Translations under genes and position numbers: made by a program | Shown here: positions 17,333-26,152 of the stretch, one piece after another | Layout of the letters: each line of letters begins with the position of its first letter | How positions within the stretch are numbered: the stretch's first letter is position 1 | Notes under the pieces: model-generated | Told to the model about the DNA's origin: nothing | The model's database searches: none | What the model saw: only the letters and a program-made list of their open reading frames with translations | DNA from: Streptomyces minutiscleroticus | GTDB lineage: Bacteria; Actinomycetota; Actinomycetes; Streptomycetales; Streptomycetaceae | Assembly: GCF_014650875.1 (NCBI RefSeq) | Contig: NZ_BMVU01000023.1 | Coordinates: forward strand, 62,001-126,000 | Length of the DNA: 64,000 nucleotides | Direction: 5' to 3'

Positions 17333-18910
17333 TCAGGACGCGGTGTCGGCTGTGCCTTCCTTGCCCGGCTCGTCGCTCTCCCCGCTCTTCCCCTTCTTCT
17401 GCCCGCCCGTCTCGCACCGGGGGGCCGTGACCTGCGGTTCCGCGGAACCCGAGGCGACGGCCGGGTCCAGGTCCGCGCCGGTCGGCAGGGCCGCGAGCAG
17501 CGGCGCCGGGACCGAGGCGATGTCCTTCTGCGCGTATCCGAGGGCCTCCAGCGAGTCCTTCGCGGAGACCCGGTACTTCACACCGTTCTCCGCCACCAGG
17601 TAGGTGGTGCCCGCGTGTGCGGCGCCGCTCGCGTGCAGGGCGCGGACCAGGGCGCCGTGCCCGGGCCGCACCACCGTGGCGTCCGTCGGGACGCAGGCCG
17701 CCGTCACCGGCTGCGCGGTGCCCTCCGCCACCGCGACCGGGGCGAGCCCGGTCAGCGGGACCAGCACCGAGCTGATCCGGGCGCCGCCGTCGCCGCCGTC
17801 CACCTGCGCGCACAGCGCGCTGCCGCGGGGCACGGACTGCGGGGCCGGCGGCTCGTCCGGCAGCTCCGAAGAGCCGGCCGGGTCCGCGTCCTTCGCCAGG
17901 TGCCCGCGCAGCGCGTCCGCGCCGACCGTGCGCGCCTCGGGCGACTTCCCCTGGTAGGCGTCCTTCTGGGTGGCCGGGTCGCCCAGCACCAGGGCGGCGC
18001 CGAGGCGGGTCAGCGGCACCAGGCCGTCCTTCTGCAGCAGGTAGTACGTGCTGTCGCCGCCGACCACGCTGACCTGGAACACCTGGCCGATCCGGGTGGT
18101 CTCGCCGCCGAGCGAGGGGCCCTCCTCGCCGCGTCCCGGCACCGCGGGCGGGCCGAGCGTGGGCCCGGGCGCCAGCGCGTCCAGGAACGCCGCCGAGACC
18201 GGCATCAGCTCCTCGGAGCCGTAGCCGAGGGCGTTGCGGGCGTCGGAGGCCTCGTCCAGCGGCAGCCTGCTGCCCTTCCACACCAGGTACTCGGTGTCGT
18301 CCGGGCCGCGCACCAGCACCCCGTGGTCGCCGCCGACGCCGTCGGAGTCCAGCGGCGCGCCGGCCACCAGCGTGGTCGCCCCCGGCTCCTCCACCCCGGT
18401 GTCCGCCACCTCGCCGGAGGTGTCGGCCAGCGCCCCGTCCGGCCCGGTGACGCACAGGTGCCAGGCGCCGGCGTCGAGCTGGCCGGGCTCGGGCACGGCG
18501 TCCGGGGCGCCGGGGATGCCGACCGGGGAGCCCACCGGGACGTCCCGCAGCGAGGCGGTGCCGACGTCCTCGGTCGCCAGGTCGGAGCCGCCGATCAGCC
18601 GCGCCGAGGCGTAGTTGCGCAGCGGGTGCAGCACGCCGTCGGTGCCGGTCCACAGGTACCGGGCGCCGGTGTCGCGGTTGACCACCAGGTGCTCACCGTC
18701 GCGCCAGCCGTCGTTGCCGCCGGGACGCAGCAGCCCGTAGACGGTGGTGCCCGCGCCGATCAGGACGGTGACCAGCACGCCGAAGACCACGCCGCGGGTG
18801 GTGCGCCCCAGCGGGCTCTCCGGGGCGTCGGGGTCGGCCATCAGCAGGCCCGAGCTGAGCCTGCCCATCATGAAACTGTGGGCGTGCACCTGGTCGCGTT
18901 TGGACTGCAC
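17333..18910 (-). CDS. eccB: Type VII secretion protein EccB
   Basis: A 525-aa core component of the ESX membrane complex. The short cytosolic N-terminus (residues 1-38, 'QSKRDQVHAHSFMMGRLSS' type, a strong family signature) is followed by one membrane helix at ~39-62 and a large extracytoplasmic domain with repeated YLWTG- and YLV-type strands and paired Cys, as in other EccB proteins. Length is normal. The ATG at 18910 starts 45 nt after the eccD stop, so the two form an operon. EccB assembles with EccC and EccD to export EsxAB and co-dependent substrates. Confidence 0.95.
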   Translation of the reverse strand: MQSKRDQVHAHSFMMGRLSSGLLMADPDAPESPLGRTTRGVVFGVLVTVLIGAGTTVYGLLRPGGNDGWRDGEHLVVNRDTGARYLWTGTDGVLHPLRNYASARLIGGSDLATEDVGTASLRDVPVGSPVGIPGAPDAVPEPGQLDAGAWHLCVTGPDGALADTSGEVADTGVEEPGATTLVAGAPLDSDGVGGDHGVLVRGPDDTEYLVWKGSRLPLDEASDARNALGYGSEELMPVSAAFLDALAPGPTLGPPAVPGRGEEGPSLGGETTRIGQVFQVSVVGGDSTYYLLQKDGLVPLTRLGAALVLGDPATQKDAYQGKSPEARTVGADALRGHLAKDADPAGSSELPDEPPAPQSVPRGSALCAQVDGGDGGARISSVLVPLTGLAPVAVAEGTAQPVTAACVPTDATVVRPGHGALVRALHASGAAHAGTTYLVAENGVKYRVSAKDSLEALGYAQKDIASVPAPLLAALPTGADLDPAVASGSAEPQVTAPRCETGGQKKGKSGESDEPGKEGTADTAS

Positions 18911-18955
18911 AGCCTCTCCTCACCTCGTTCTCGATGTCCCGGCGTACGGGCGGGC

Positions 18956-20362
18956 TCAGCCGAACAGGCCGCGCAGCCAGCCGAAGAGCCCCGCCACCCA
19001 CAGGCTGAGCGGCAGCAGGGCGACCGCGAGGCCGGTGTGCGCCAGCTCCGCCGCGCGGCCCCAGTACGGCAGCATCCGGCGGCCGGGCACCGTCCAGGCG
19101 GCGATCACGAGCGCGGCCGCGGCGGCGAGCAGCACCGCGAAGACCACCACCCGTCCGTCGCCGCTGCTGTCCACGGCCCAGGCGCGGGCGAGCAGCAGCA
19201 GGCCCCAGATCCCGGGCACCGCCAGGGTCAGCCGCTGCCAGATGTGGACCAGGCCGCGGGAGTGCAGGAGCAGCAGCAGGCTCAGCGCGAGCGCGGTCAG
19301 CACCTCTGGCAGGTCGGGGCGCTCGGCGAGGACGGCCAGGGCGGCCGCGGCGACGGTGCCGGTGGCGGCGAACAGCGCGGTGACCCAGCGCCCGGCCAGC
19401 TCGGTGCGCTCGGCGATCTCGTCGCCCGCGTAGGGCTCGATGCCCTCCTGCAGCTGTCCTGCGGAGGACGGCAGCGCGGGCATCCGCATCCCGGCCAGCT
19501 TGAAGGCGAACGGCGCCACCGTGCCGGCGGCGAGCACGAGCACCGCCACCACCAGCGCCGCAGCGGCCGGCACGTCCAGGCCGGTGTAGCCGATCAGCGC
19601 CCCGGCGACGGCGGTGGCCGCCAGGACCACCGCGCTGGCCAGCAGGGCGGGGGCGCCGACCGCGGTGGCGGCCAGCGCGATGACCGCGCCGCCGGCGCCC
19701 GCCGCGCCCGCCGCGAGCAGCCGCGCGCCCACGACCCGCACCGCGTCCGGGCCGCTCACGTCGCCGCCGGGCAGCACCCAGCCGGCCAGCGCCAGGCAGG
19801 GCGCGACCAGCAGGCCGAGCGCGGTCGCGGAGAGGCGGTCGCCGACCGCGCGGCTGGCGGAGCCCGCGCCCGCGAGCAGCAGCAGCCCGGCCACGGCCGC
19901 GCAGACGGCCCGCAGGGACCCGGAGCCGGACACCCCGGGCCGGAACACCAGCACCAGGGCGGCCACCACGGTCGCCACCACGGTGCCCACCAGCAGCCCG
20001 CGGGCCGCCCCGGGGTGCCAGGTGTGCAGCTTCCGGCCCGCGGTGTCGGCTATCCCGTCCACCAGGTCGTCCAGGCGCGCCTCGGGCAGCGCCTCGGTGT
20101 GCGGGCGCAGGTAGAGCACGTCACCGTCGGCGAGCCCGGCGGCGGCGAGGGTCGCCTCCTCGTCGAGCGGGGCGTCGCCCAGGCGCTGGAGCACCCAGCC
20201 GGCGTGGTCGAGTCCGGCCTCCTCGGCCTCCTCGCCGACATAGCGCAGCAGCGTGGGCAACAGATCGGCGACCGGCACGTCGGCGGGTACGGCCAGATCG
20301 ACGGAGACGCTAGGCGCGCGTACGGTCAGGCGGCACAGTTCGGCCACCGCGCTGTCGGTCAT
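18956..20362 (-). CDS. eccD: Type VII secretion integral membrane protein EccD
   Basis: A 468-aa protein with an N-terminal ubiquitin-like domain (residues ~8-85, 'CRLTVRAPSVSVDLAVPAD' onwards) followed by about eleven Ala/Leu/Val-rich membrane helices, the standard EccD architecture and length. EccD forms the channel-like vestibule of the ESX inner-membrane complex. The ATG at 20362 is the first codon of the leftward eccD-eccB operon and faces eccC across a divergent intergenic region. Confidence 0.95.
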   Translation of the reverse strand: MTDSAVAELCRLTVRAPSVSVDLAVPADVPVADLLPTLLRYVGEEAEEAGLDHAGWVLQRLGDAPLDEEATLAAAGLADGDVLYLRPHTEALPEARLDDLVDGIADTAGRKLHTWHPGAARGLLVGTVVATVVAALVLVFRPGVSGSGSLRAVCAAVAGLLLLAGAGSASRAVGDRLSATALGLLVAPCLALAGWVLPGGDVSGPDAVRVVGARLLAAGAAGAGGAVIALAATAVGAPALLASAVVLAATAVAGALIGYTGLDVPAAAALVVAVLVLAAGTVAPFAFKLAGMRMPALPSSAGQLQEGIEPYAGDEIAERTELAGRWVTALFAATGTVAAAALAVLAERPDLPEVLTALALSLLLLLHSRGLVHIWQRLTLAVPGIWGLLLLARAWAVDSSGDGRVVVFAVLLAAAAALVIAAWTVPGRRMLPYWGRAAELAHTGLAVALLPLSLWVAGLFGWLRGLFG

Positions 20363-20772
20363 CAGCTGAACTCTCGTCTTCCGTGGAGGCTTCGCCGGGG
20401 AAGGACTTCACCGGGAAAGGGGACATGCGAAGAGTACGGAACGCCGACGCGGCCGGGAACGGCGGTCCGGACAAGGGAAATTCGGGGGATATGTGCCCGG
20501 TGGCCATCTCTGTCGCGTGGACAGTTCGCGTTCCGTGAATGCAGACTACTGCCTACGCCCGCCGGCTCGTGCTGCGGACCGGACTCCGTGCCCGCCGAGG
20601 AGTTGGACCGGTACGGGAGTCGAGCGCCCGCTTCCCGCCCAGAACATTCACGCGGTGTTCACCGGCGTCCGGGAAGCGCAGGAATGAATGCGGTGCGTTC
20701 CATTCCCGTCACCGCGTGTACCGGTAAATCGGTGCGGGCCGGAATGCCCAGTGAAACCGGAGGTTTCGTCCC
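20363..20772. promoter_or_regulatory. Divergent eccD / eccC intergenic region
   Basis: A 410-nt stretch between the two ESX core operons. No gene is supported; the open frames across it lack family resemblance. It must hold the eccD and eccC promoters, but I cannot pick convincing -10/-35 pairs. The GGAGG at 20759-20763 serves eccC. Confidence 0.5.
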
Positions 20773-23700
20773 TTGAGTGTGGTGCTGTTTCGCCGGCCGG
20801 CCCGCAGGCGCGGTCCGGAGATGCCCGAGGGGCAATTGACCCTCCAGGAGCCGCCCGTCCTCGCCGAGACGGTGCCGGACACCTCGGCGGTGTGGACCTA
20901 TCTGCCCATGGCGCTGATGTCGGTGTCCATGATGCTGATGTTCCTGCGCCCCGGCGGCGGGAACGGCGTCTTCATGTACCTGGCGATGGGCGTCATGGCG
21001 CTCTCCGCCGGTGCCATGCTGCTGGGCCAGCTGATGCGCCGCTCCAGCGAGCGCAAGCAGCGCCTGAAGGGCGAACGCCGCGACTACCTGCGCTACCTCG
21101 CGCAGATCCGCAAGCGCGTCCGGGCCACCATCGTGGAGCAGCAGCGGGCGCTCGCCTGGCGCCACCCCGAGCCCGCCTCGCTGCGCTCGCTGGCCCGCAC
21201 CTCGCGGCTGTGGGAGCGCCGTCCGGCCGACGAGGACTTCGGCGAGATCCGCATCGCGGTCGGCGAGCAGCAGCTGGCCCTCACCCTGAACCCGGTCTCC
21301 ACCCGCCCGGTGGAGGACCTCGAACCGCTGTGCGCGCACGCCCTGCGCCGCTTCATCCGCGCCTACTCCACCATCCCCGACCAGCCCCTCGGCCTGTACC
21401 TGCGCTCCTCCGCCCGGGTCCTGCTGCGCCCCGAGGAGACTCCCGGCGAGACGTCCGGTGAGACCTCCGGCGAGGCGCGGGCCGAGGGCGGCGACCCGGC
21501 CGAGGGTCCGGGCGCCGAAGCGGTGCGCGCCCTGGTGCGCGCCATGCTCGCCCAGCTCGCGGTCTTCCACGCGCCCGAGGAGCTGTGGATCGCCCTCTGC
21601 GTCAGCGACGAGCGGCGGCCCGACTGGGAGTGGGTCAAGTGGCTGCCGCACGCCCTGGACCCGCACGAGGAGGACGGCGCCGGCCAGGTCCGCCGGATCA
21701 CCGCCGACCTCACGGAGCTGGACGACCTGCTCGGCGCCGAGTTCGCCGAGCGCCCCGGCTTCGACCCGGACGCCCGCCCGGGCCGCGACGAGCCCTACAC
21801 CGTCGTCGTCCTGGACGGCGTCACCGTCCCCGAGGGGCACCGCTGGGAGGGCCACGGCTACCGCAACGCCCTGATCCTCGACGCCTCCGGGGCGCTGCGC
21901 TGGCGGCCGGGCCGCAACACGCTGCGGCTGACCGTCGGCCCCGGCCGGGTGAACCTGGTGCGCACCGACCGCAGCCGCAAGGAGCGGTCCGTGCCGCTCG
22001 GCCGCCCGGACCGGCTCGGCCCGCTCGGGGCGGAGTCGCTGGCCCGGCTGCTCACCTCCCGCCGGATCAGCCTGGGCACCGACATCGCCCAGCCGCTGGA
22101 GACCGACGTCGAGCTGACCACCCTGCTCGGCATCCCCGACCTGCACCGGCACGACCCCAAGACCCTGTTCGCGCGGCACACCGGCGCCGGCCGGCTGCGG
22201 GTGCCGATCGCGGTCGGCGTGGACGGCCGGCCGGTGGACCTCGACATCAAGGAGTCCGCGCAGGGCGGCATGGGCCCGCACGGCATGCTGATCGGCGCCA
22301 CCGGCTCCGGCAAGAGCGAGCTCCTGCGCACCCTCGTCCTCGGCCTCGCCCTGACCAACTCCTCCGAGACCCTCAACTTCGTCCTGGTCGACTTCAAGGG
22401 CGGCGCCACCTTCCTGGGCCTGGACGAACTGCCGCACACCTCCGCCGTCATCACCAACCTCGCCGACGAGGCCGCCCTGGTGGAGCGCATGCAGGACGCC
22501 CTGCACGGCGAGCTGATGCGCCGTCAGGAGCTGCTGCGCGCCGCGGGCAACTACACCTCCGCCCTGGAGTACGAGCGCGCCCGCGCCGGCGGCGCCCACC
22601 TCTCCCCGCTGCCCAGCCTGTTCGTGGTGGTCGACGAGTTCAGCGAGCTGCTCTCCGCCCACCGCGAGTTCATGGACCTGTTCGTGATGATCGGCCGCCT
22701 CGGCCGCTCCCTCGGGGTCCACCTGCTGCTCGCCTCGCAGCGCCTGGACGAGGGCCGCATGCACCAGCTGGAGAGCCACCTGTCGTACCGCATCGGCCTG
22801 CGGACCTTCTCCGCGATGGAGAGCCGCGGCGTGCTCGGCGTGCCGGACGCCTACCAGCTGCCCGCCGCGCCCGGCAACGGCTACCTGAAGTCAGGTGTGG
22901 AGGCCCTGACCCGGTTCCGCGCCGCCTACTCCTCCGGCACCTACCGGCGCCGCACCGGCGCGGTGGTCCAGGCCCGGGTGGCCAGCCAGGTGGTGCCGTG
23001 GACCAGCGGCTGGGTGGTGCCGCGCACCCTGGAGGCCACACCCGAACCGGAGCCGGAGACCGAGGAGACCGGCGACGAGGAGACCCTGCTCGACGTGGCC
23101 CTGGACCGGCTGCGCCACTCCGGCCCCGCCGCCCACCAGGTGTGGCTGCCGCCGCTGGACGAGCCCTCCCCGCTGGACGCCCTGCTGCCCGGCATCGCCC
23201 CCGACCCCGAGCGCGGCCTCACCGCCACCGCCTGGCCCGGCACCGGCCGGCTGCAGGTCCCGGTCGGCCTGGTGGACAAGCCCTTCGAGCAGCGCCGCGA
23301 CCTGCTGACCGTGGACCTGTCCGGGGCCGGCGGCCACGTCGCCATCGCGGGCGGCTCGCAGAGCGGCAAGTCCACCCTGGCCCGCACCCTGATCGCCGCC
23401 CTCGCCCTCACCCACACCCCGGCCGAGGTGCAGTTCTACTGCCTCGACTTCGGCGGCGGCGGCCTCTCGCAGTTCGCCGGGCTCCCGCACGTCGGCGGTG
23501 TCGCGGCGCGCCTCAACCCGGAGCGGGTGCAGCGGGCCGTCGCCGAGGTGATGACGCTGCTCGCCCGCCGCGAGCAGTTCTTCGTGGACCACACCATCGA
23601 CTCCATGCAGTCCTACCGGCGCCGCCGGGCCGCGGGCGAGTTCCCCGACGAGCCCTTCGGCGACGTGTTCATGGTCATCGACGGCTGGTCCACGGTCCGC

Positions 23701-24822
23701 CAGGACTACGACGACCTGATCCCGAAGTTCAACGAGCTCGCCGCCCGCGGCCTCAACTACGGCATCCACCTGCTCATCACCACCACCCGCTGGGTGGAGC
23801 TGTCCGCCCAGGTCCGCGACCAGTCCGCCACCCGCCTCGAACTGCGCCTCGGCGACCCGATGGACTCCGAGATCGACACCCGCAAGGCCCGCTCCGTGCC
23901 GCGCAGCGGCGGCCGCGGCATCACCGCCGACACCAAGATGCACTTCCTGGCGGGCCTGCCCCGCCTGGACGGCAGCGGCTCCCTGGAGGACCTCGGCGAC
24001 GGCGTCGCCGACCTGGTCGCCGAGGTCTCCCAGAACTGGCACGGCGCCCCCGCCCCGCAGGTCCGGATGCTGCCGCACAAGCTCCCGCTCGCCGAACTCC
24101 CCGCGCCCGAGCCCACCGAGGGCGGCGGCCTGCGCCTGCCGCTCGGCATCGACCAGGACGCCCTGGAGCCGGTCTGGCACGACTTCAGCCGCACCCCGCA
24201 CCTGATCGTGGTCGGCGACACCGAGAGCGGCAAGACCAACCTGCTGCGCCGCGTCACGCAGGGCATCACCGCCCGCTACGCCCCCCACGAGGCGAAGATC
24301 ATCGTGGTGGACTACCGGCGCACCCTGGTCGACGCCATCCCCGAGGAGTACCGCATCGGGCACGTGATCTCCCTGGACAACCTCAAGGAGACCGTCGAGG
24401 GCGCGGCCCGCGCGATGAAGACCCGCGTGCCCGGCGCCGACATCGCCCCCGCCCGCATGCGCCAGTGCGACTGGTGGACGGGACCGCGCCTGTTCGTCCT
24501 GATCGACGACTACGACATGGTCTCCAGCAACTCCTTCCAGAGCCCCTTCGAGCCGCTCTTCGAGCACCTCACCCTCGGCTTCGAGATGGGCCTGCACGTG
24601 GTCGTCGCCCGCAGCGCGATGGGCGCGGGCCGCGCCCTCAGCGACGCCCTGCTGCGCCGGATCGACGAGGCCAACAACCCCGCGGTCCTGCTCTCCTGCC
24701 CGCCCACCGAGGGCCGCCTCTTCGGCAACGCCAAGCCCCGCAACCTCCCGCCCGGCCGGGCTCTCCACATCGCCCGCCGCAAGGCCCGGCTGATGCAGAC
24801 GGCCCTGGTCGAGGAGGCGTAG
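20773..24822 (+). CDS. eccC: Type VII secretion ATPase EccC (three ATPase domains)
   Basis: A 1349-aa FtsK/SpoIIIE-type motor. Two membrane helices lie at ~35-85, then three ATPase domains. Walker A motifs: GATGSGKSELL (~506), GGSQSGKSTLA (~859) and GDTESGKTNLL (~1147). Walker B: VVVDEFSE in domain 1, MVIDGWS in domain 2 (Asp followed by Gly, no catalytic Glu), LIDDYDM in domain 3. This is the fused EccCab form. Domain 1 drives transport and the C-terminal domain reads substrate signals in known systems. The TTG at 20773 lies 9 nt after GGAGG and is preferred; GTG at 20779 is an alternative. A strong shared terminator follows. Confidence 0.96.
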   Translation: MSVVLFRRPARRRGPEMPEGQLTLQEPPVLAETVPDTSAVWTYLPMALMSVSMMLMFLRPGGGNGVFMYLAMGVMALSAGAMLLGQLMRRSSERKQRLKGERRDYLRYLAQIRKRVRATIVEQQRALAWRHPEPASLRSLARTSRLWERRPADEDFGEIRIAVGEQQLALTLNPVSTRPVEDLEPLCAHALRRFIRAYSTIPDQPLGLYLRSSARVLLRPEETPGETSGETSGEARAEGGDPAEGPGAEAVRALVRAMLAQLAVFHAPEELWIALCVSDERRPDWEWVKWLPHALDPHEEDGAGQVRRITADLTELDDLLGAEFAERPGFDPDARPGRDEPYTVVVLDGVTVPEGHRWEGHGYRNALILDASGALRWRPGRNTLRLTVGPGRVNLVRTDRSRKERSVPLGRPDRLGPLGAESLARLLTSRRISLGTDIAQPLETDVELTTLLGIPDLHRHDPKTLFARHTGAGRLRVPIAVGVDGRPVDLDIKESAQGGMGPHGMLIGATGSGKSELLRTLVLGLALTNSSETLNFVLVDFKGGATFLGLDELPHTSAVITNLADEAALVERMQDALHGELMRRQELLRAAGNYTSALEYERARAGGAHLSPLPSLFVVVDEFSELLSAHREFMDLFVMIGRLGRSLGVHLLLASQRLDEGRMHQLESHLSYRIGLRTFSAMESRGVLGVPDAYQLPAAPGNGYLKSGVEALTRFRAAYSSGTYRRRTGAVVQARVASQVVPWTSGWVVPRTLEATPEPEPETEETGDEETLLDVALDRLRHSGPAAHQVWLPPLDEPSPLDALLPGIAPDPERGLTATAWPGTGRLQVPVGLVDKPFEQRRDLLTVDLSGAGGHVAIAGGSQSGKSTLARTLIAALALTHTPAEVQFYCLDFGGGGLSQFAGLPHVGGVAARLNPERVQRAVAEVMTLLARREQFFVDHTIDSMQSYRRRRAAGEFPDEPFGDVFMVIDGWSTVRQDYDDLIPKFNELAARGLNYGIHLLITTTRWVELSAQVRDQSATRLELRLGDPMDSEIDTRKARSVPRSGGRGITADTKMHFLAGLPRLDGSGSLEDLGDGVADLVAEVSQNWHGAPAPQVRMLPHKLPLAELPAPEPTEGGGLRLPLGIDQDALEPVWHDFSRTPHLIVVGDTESGKTNLLRRVTQGITARYAPHEAKIIVVDYRRTLVDAIPEEYRIGHVISLDNLKETVEGAARAMKTRVPGADIAPARMRQCDWWTGPRLFVLIDDYDMVSSNSFQSPFEPLFEHLTLGFEMGLHVVVARSAMGAGRALSDALLRRIDEANNPAVLLSCPPTEGRLFGNAKPRNLPPGRALHIARRKARLMQTALVEEA

Positions 24823-24855
24823 GGACACAAGCGCCGACAGGACGCGAGAACGCAC

Positions 24856-24900
24856 AAGCGCCCGGCGGGGGCCACCTCAGGTGGCCCCCGCCGGGCGCTT
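24856..24900. terminator. Bidirectional terminator between eccC and mycP
   Basis: Perfect 22-bp arms at 24856-24877 and 24879-24900 with a single-base loop, flanked by A-rich (left) and T-ended (right) sides. It sits between the convergent eccC and mycP genes and can serve both. Confidence 0.9.
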
Positions 24901-24919
24901 CGGGCATCGGCCCCTCGGG

Positions 24920-26152
24920 TCAGTCCTTCCCGGCCCGCGCCGGACGCCAGCCCCGGGCGCGGGCCCGGGGGAGGGCGAAGGCGACCCAGAGGACGCCGAG
25001 GACGCCGGCGGTGCCGAGCAGGGCCAGGAGCGTGGCGCGGTCCGTGGTGCGGTCGGCGTCGGAGGTGTCGCGGACGGTCACCGGCCCGGACGCGCGGTCG
25101 GCGCCGACGGAGACGGAACCGGAGCCGTCGAGGACGGTGGTGGCCGCGGCGTAGGGGTCGAGCTGGGGGATGTCGGCCGGGTAGGCGGTGGCGGTCAGCC
25201 GGTGGACGACCTCGCCGGGGGAGTCGTCGGGGCGCTCGGCGCGGACCACCGCGGCGGCCCCGGCGGCGTAGGCGGCGGCCACCGAGGCACCGGCGCCGAG
25301 GTAGTGGCCGTCGCCGCGCGGACCGCCCGAGACCACCCCGGCGCCCGGCGCGGCCAGGTCGACGCCGCCGGTGCGCAGGACGCCGTCCGGGCGGGCCCCG
25401 CTGGGCAGCATGTCGGCGACGGACAGCACGCCGGGTTCCCCGGCCGGGTAGTAGGTGCGCGACGGGATCTCGTCGGCGTCGCTCCGGGACGGCGGGTCCG
25501 GGGTGGCGGCGGCCACCACCACCGCGCCCGCGTCGAGGGCCGCGGCGACCGCGCGGCTCAGCTCCGCGTCGCGTTCCGGCAGGGCCGCTCCGACCGCGAT
25601 CACCTCGGCCCCGGCGGCGGTCGCCGCGCGCACCGCCTGCGCCACGAGGGCGGCGTCGGCCTGCCCGCGCCGGTCGGTGCCGCGCAGCGCCAGGATCTCC
25701 GCCTCCGGGGCGACCCCGGTCAGGCCGTCCTCGCCGGACCCGGCGATCAGCCCGGCCAGGAAGGTGCCGTGCCCGACGCAGTCGTCACCGGCCGACCCCT
25801 GGGCGGTGACCCGGCCGTCGAGCCCGGCGGCGCCGGCGGCGACGCCGGTGTCGACCAGGGCGACGGTCACGCCCGCCCCGGTGCCGTGCCCGTGCAGCCG
25901 GTCCAGGTCCAGGCGCTGGCGCGACCAGTCCTGCTTCTCCGCCTTCTCGCGCGAGGCGGGGGTGCAGACCACCTGCTCGGCCTCCGGGTCGAGCGCGGAG
26001 GGCATGCCGGGCAGCTCCTGGCCCTTCCCGTCGGCCGCGCGGGGCCCCTGGAGGGGCTCCGCCTGGGCGGGCGCGGCCGCGGACAGCAGCAGGGCGGCGG
26101 CCAGGGCCGCGCCGGACAGCGGGCGGGCGGCCCCGCGGGCGGGCGGCCTCAC
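24920..26152 (-). CDS. mycP: Mycosin, ESX-associated subtilisin-like protease MycP
   Basis: A 410-aa S8 serine protease anchored outside the membrane near the ESX channel. A signal peptide (hydrophobic core ending AQA at ~31) and a C-terminal membrane helix (~375-395) with a basic tail give the mycosin topology. Triad: Asp101 in VALVDTG, His128 in CVGHGTF, Ser290 in GAGASVAAAY. Two features are unusual: the oxyanion-hole segment normally 'AAAGN' reads VVVAAATPD, lacking Asn, and the Ser motif is GAS rather than GTS. The GTG at 26152 overlaps the upstream gene's stop as GTGA, so the two are translationally coupled; no separate SD is needed. The longer open frame upstream is the shadow of that neighbour. 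Confidence 0.9.
   Translation of the reverse strand: MRPPARGAARPLSGAALAAALLLSAAAPAQAEPLQGPRAADGKGQELPGMPSALDPEAEQVVCTPASREKAEKQDWSRQRLDLDRLHGHGTGAGVTVALVDTGVAAGAAGLDGRVTAQGSAGDDCVGHGTFLAGLIAGSGEDGLTGVAPEAEILALRGTDRRGQADAALVAQAVRAATAAGAEVIAVGAALPERDAELSRAVAAALDAGAVVVAAATPDPPSRSDADEIPSRTYYPAGEPGVLSVADMLPSGARPDGVLRTGGVDLAAPGAGVVSGGPRGDGHYLGAGASVAAAYAAGAAAVVRAERPDDSPGEVVHRLTATAYPADIPQLDPYAAATTVLDGSGSVSVGADRASGPVTVRDTSDADRTTDRATLLALLGTAGVLGVLWVAFALPRARARGWRPARAGKD

Noticed and set aside
21585..25154. 1189-residue + strand frame rich in Arg/Pro
   Set aside because: Out-of-frame shadow of eccC.
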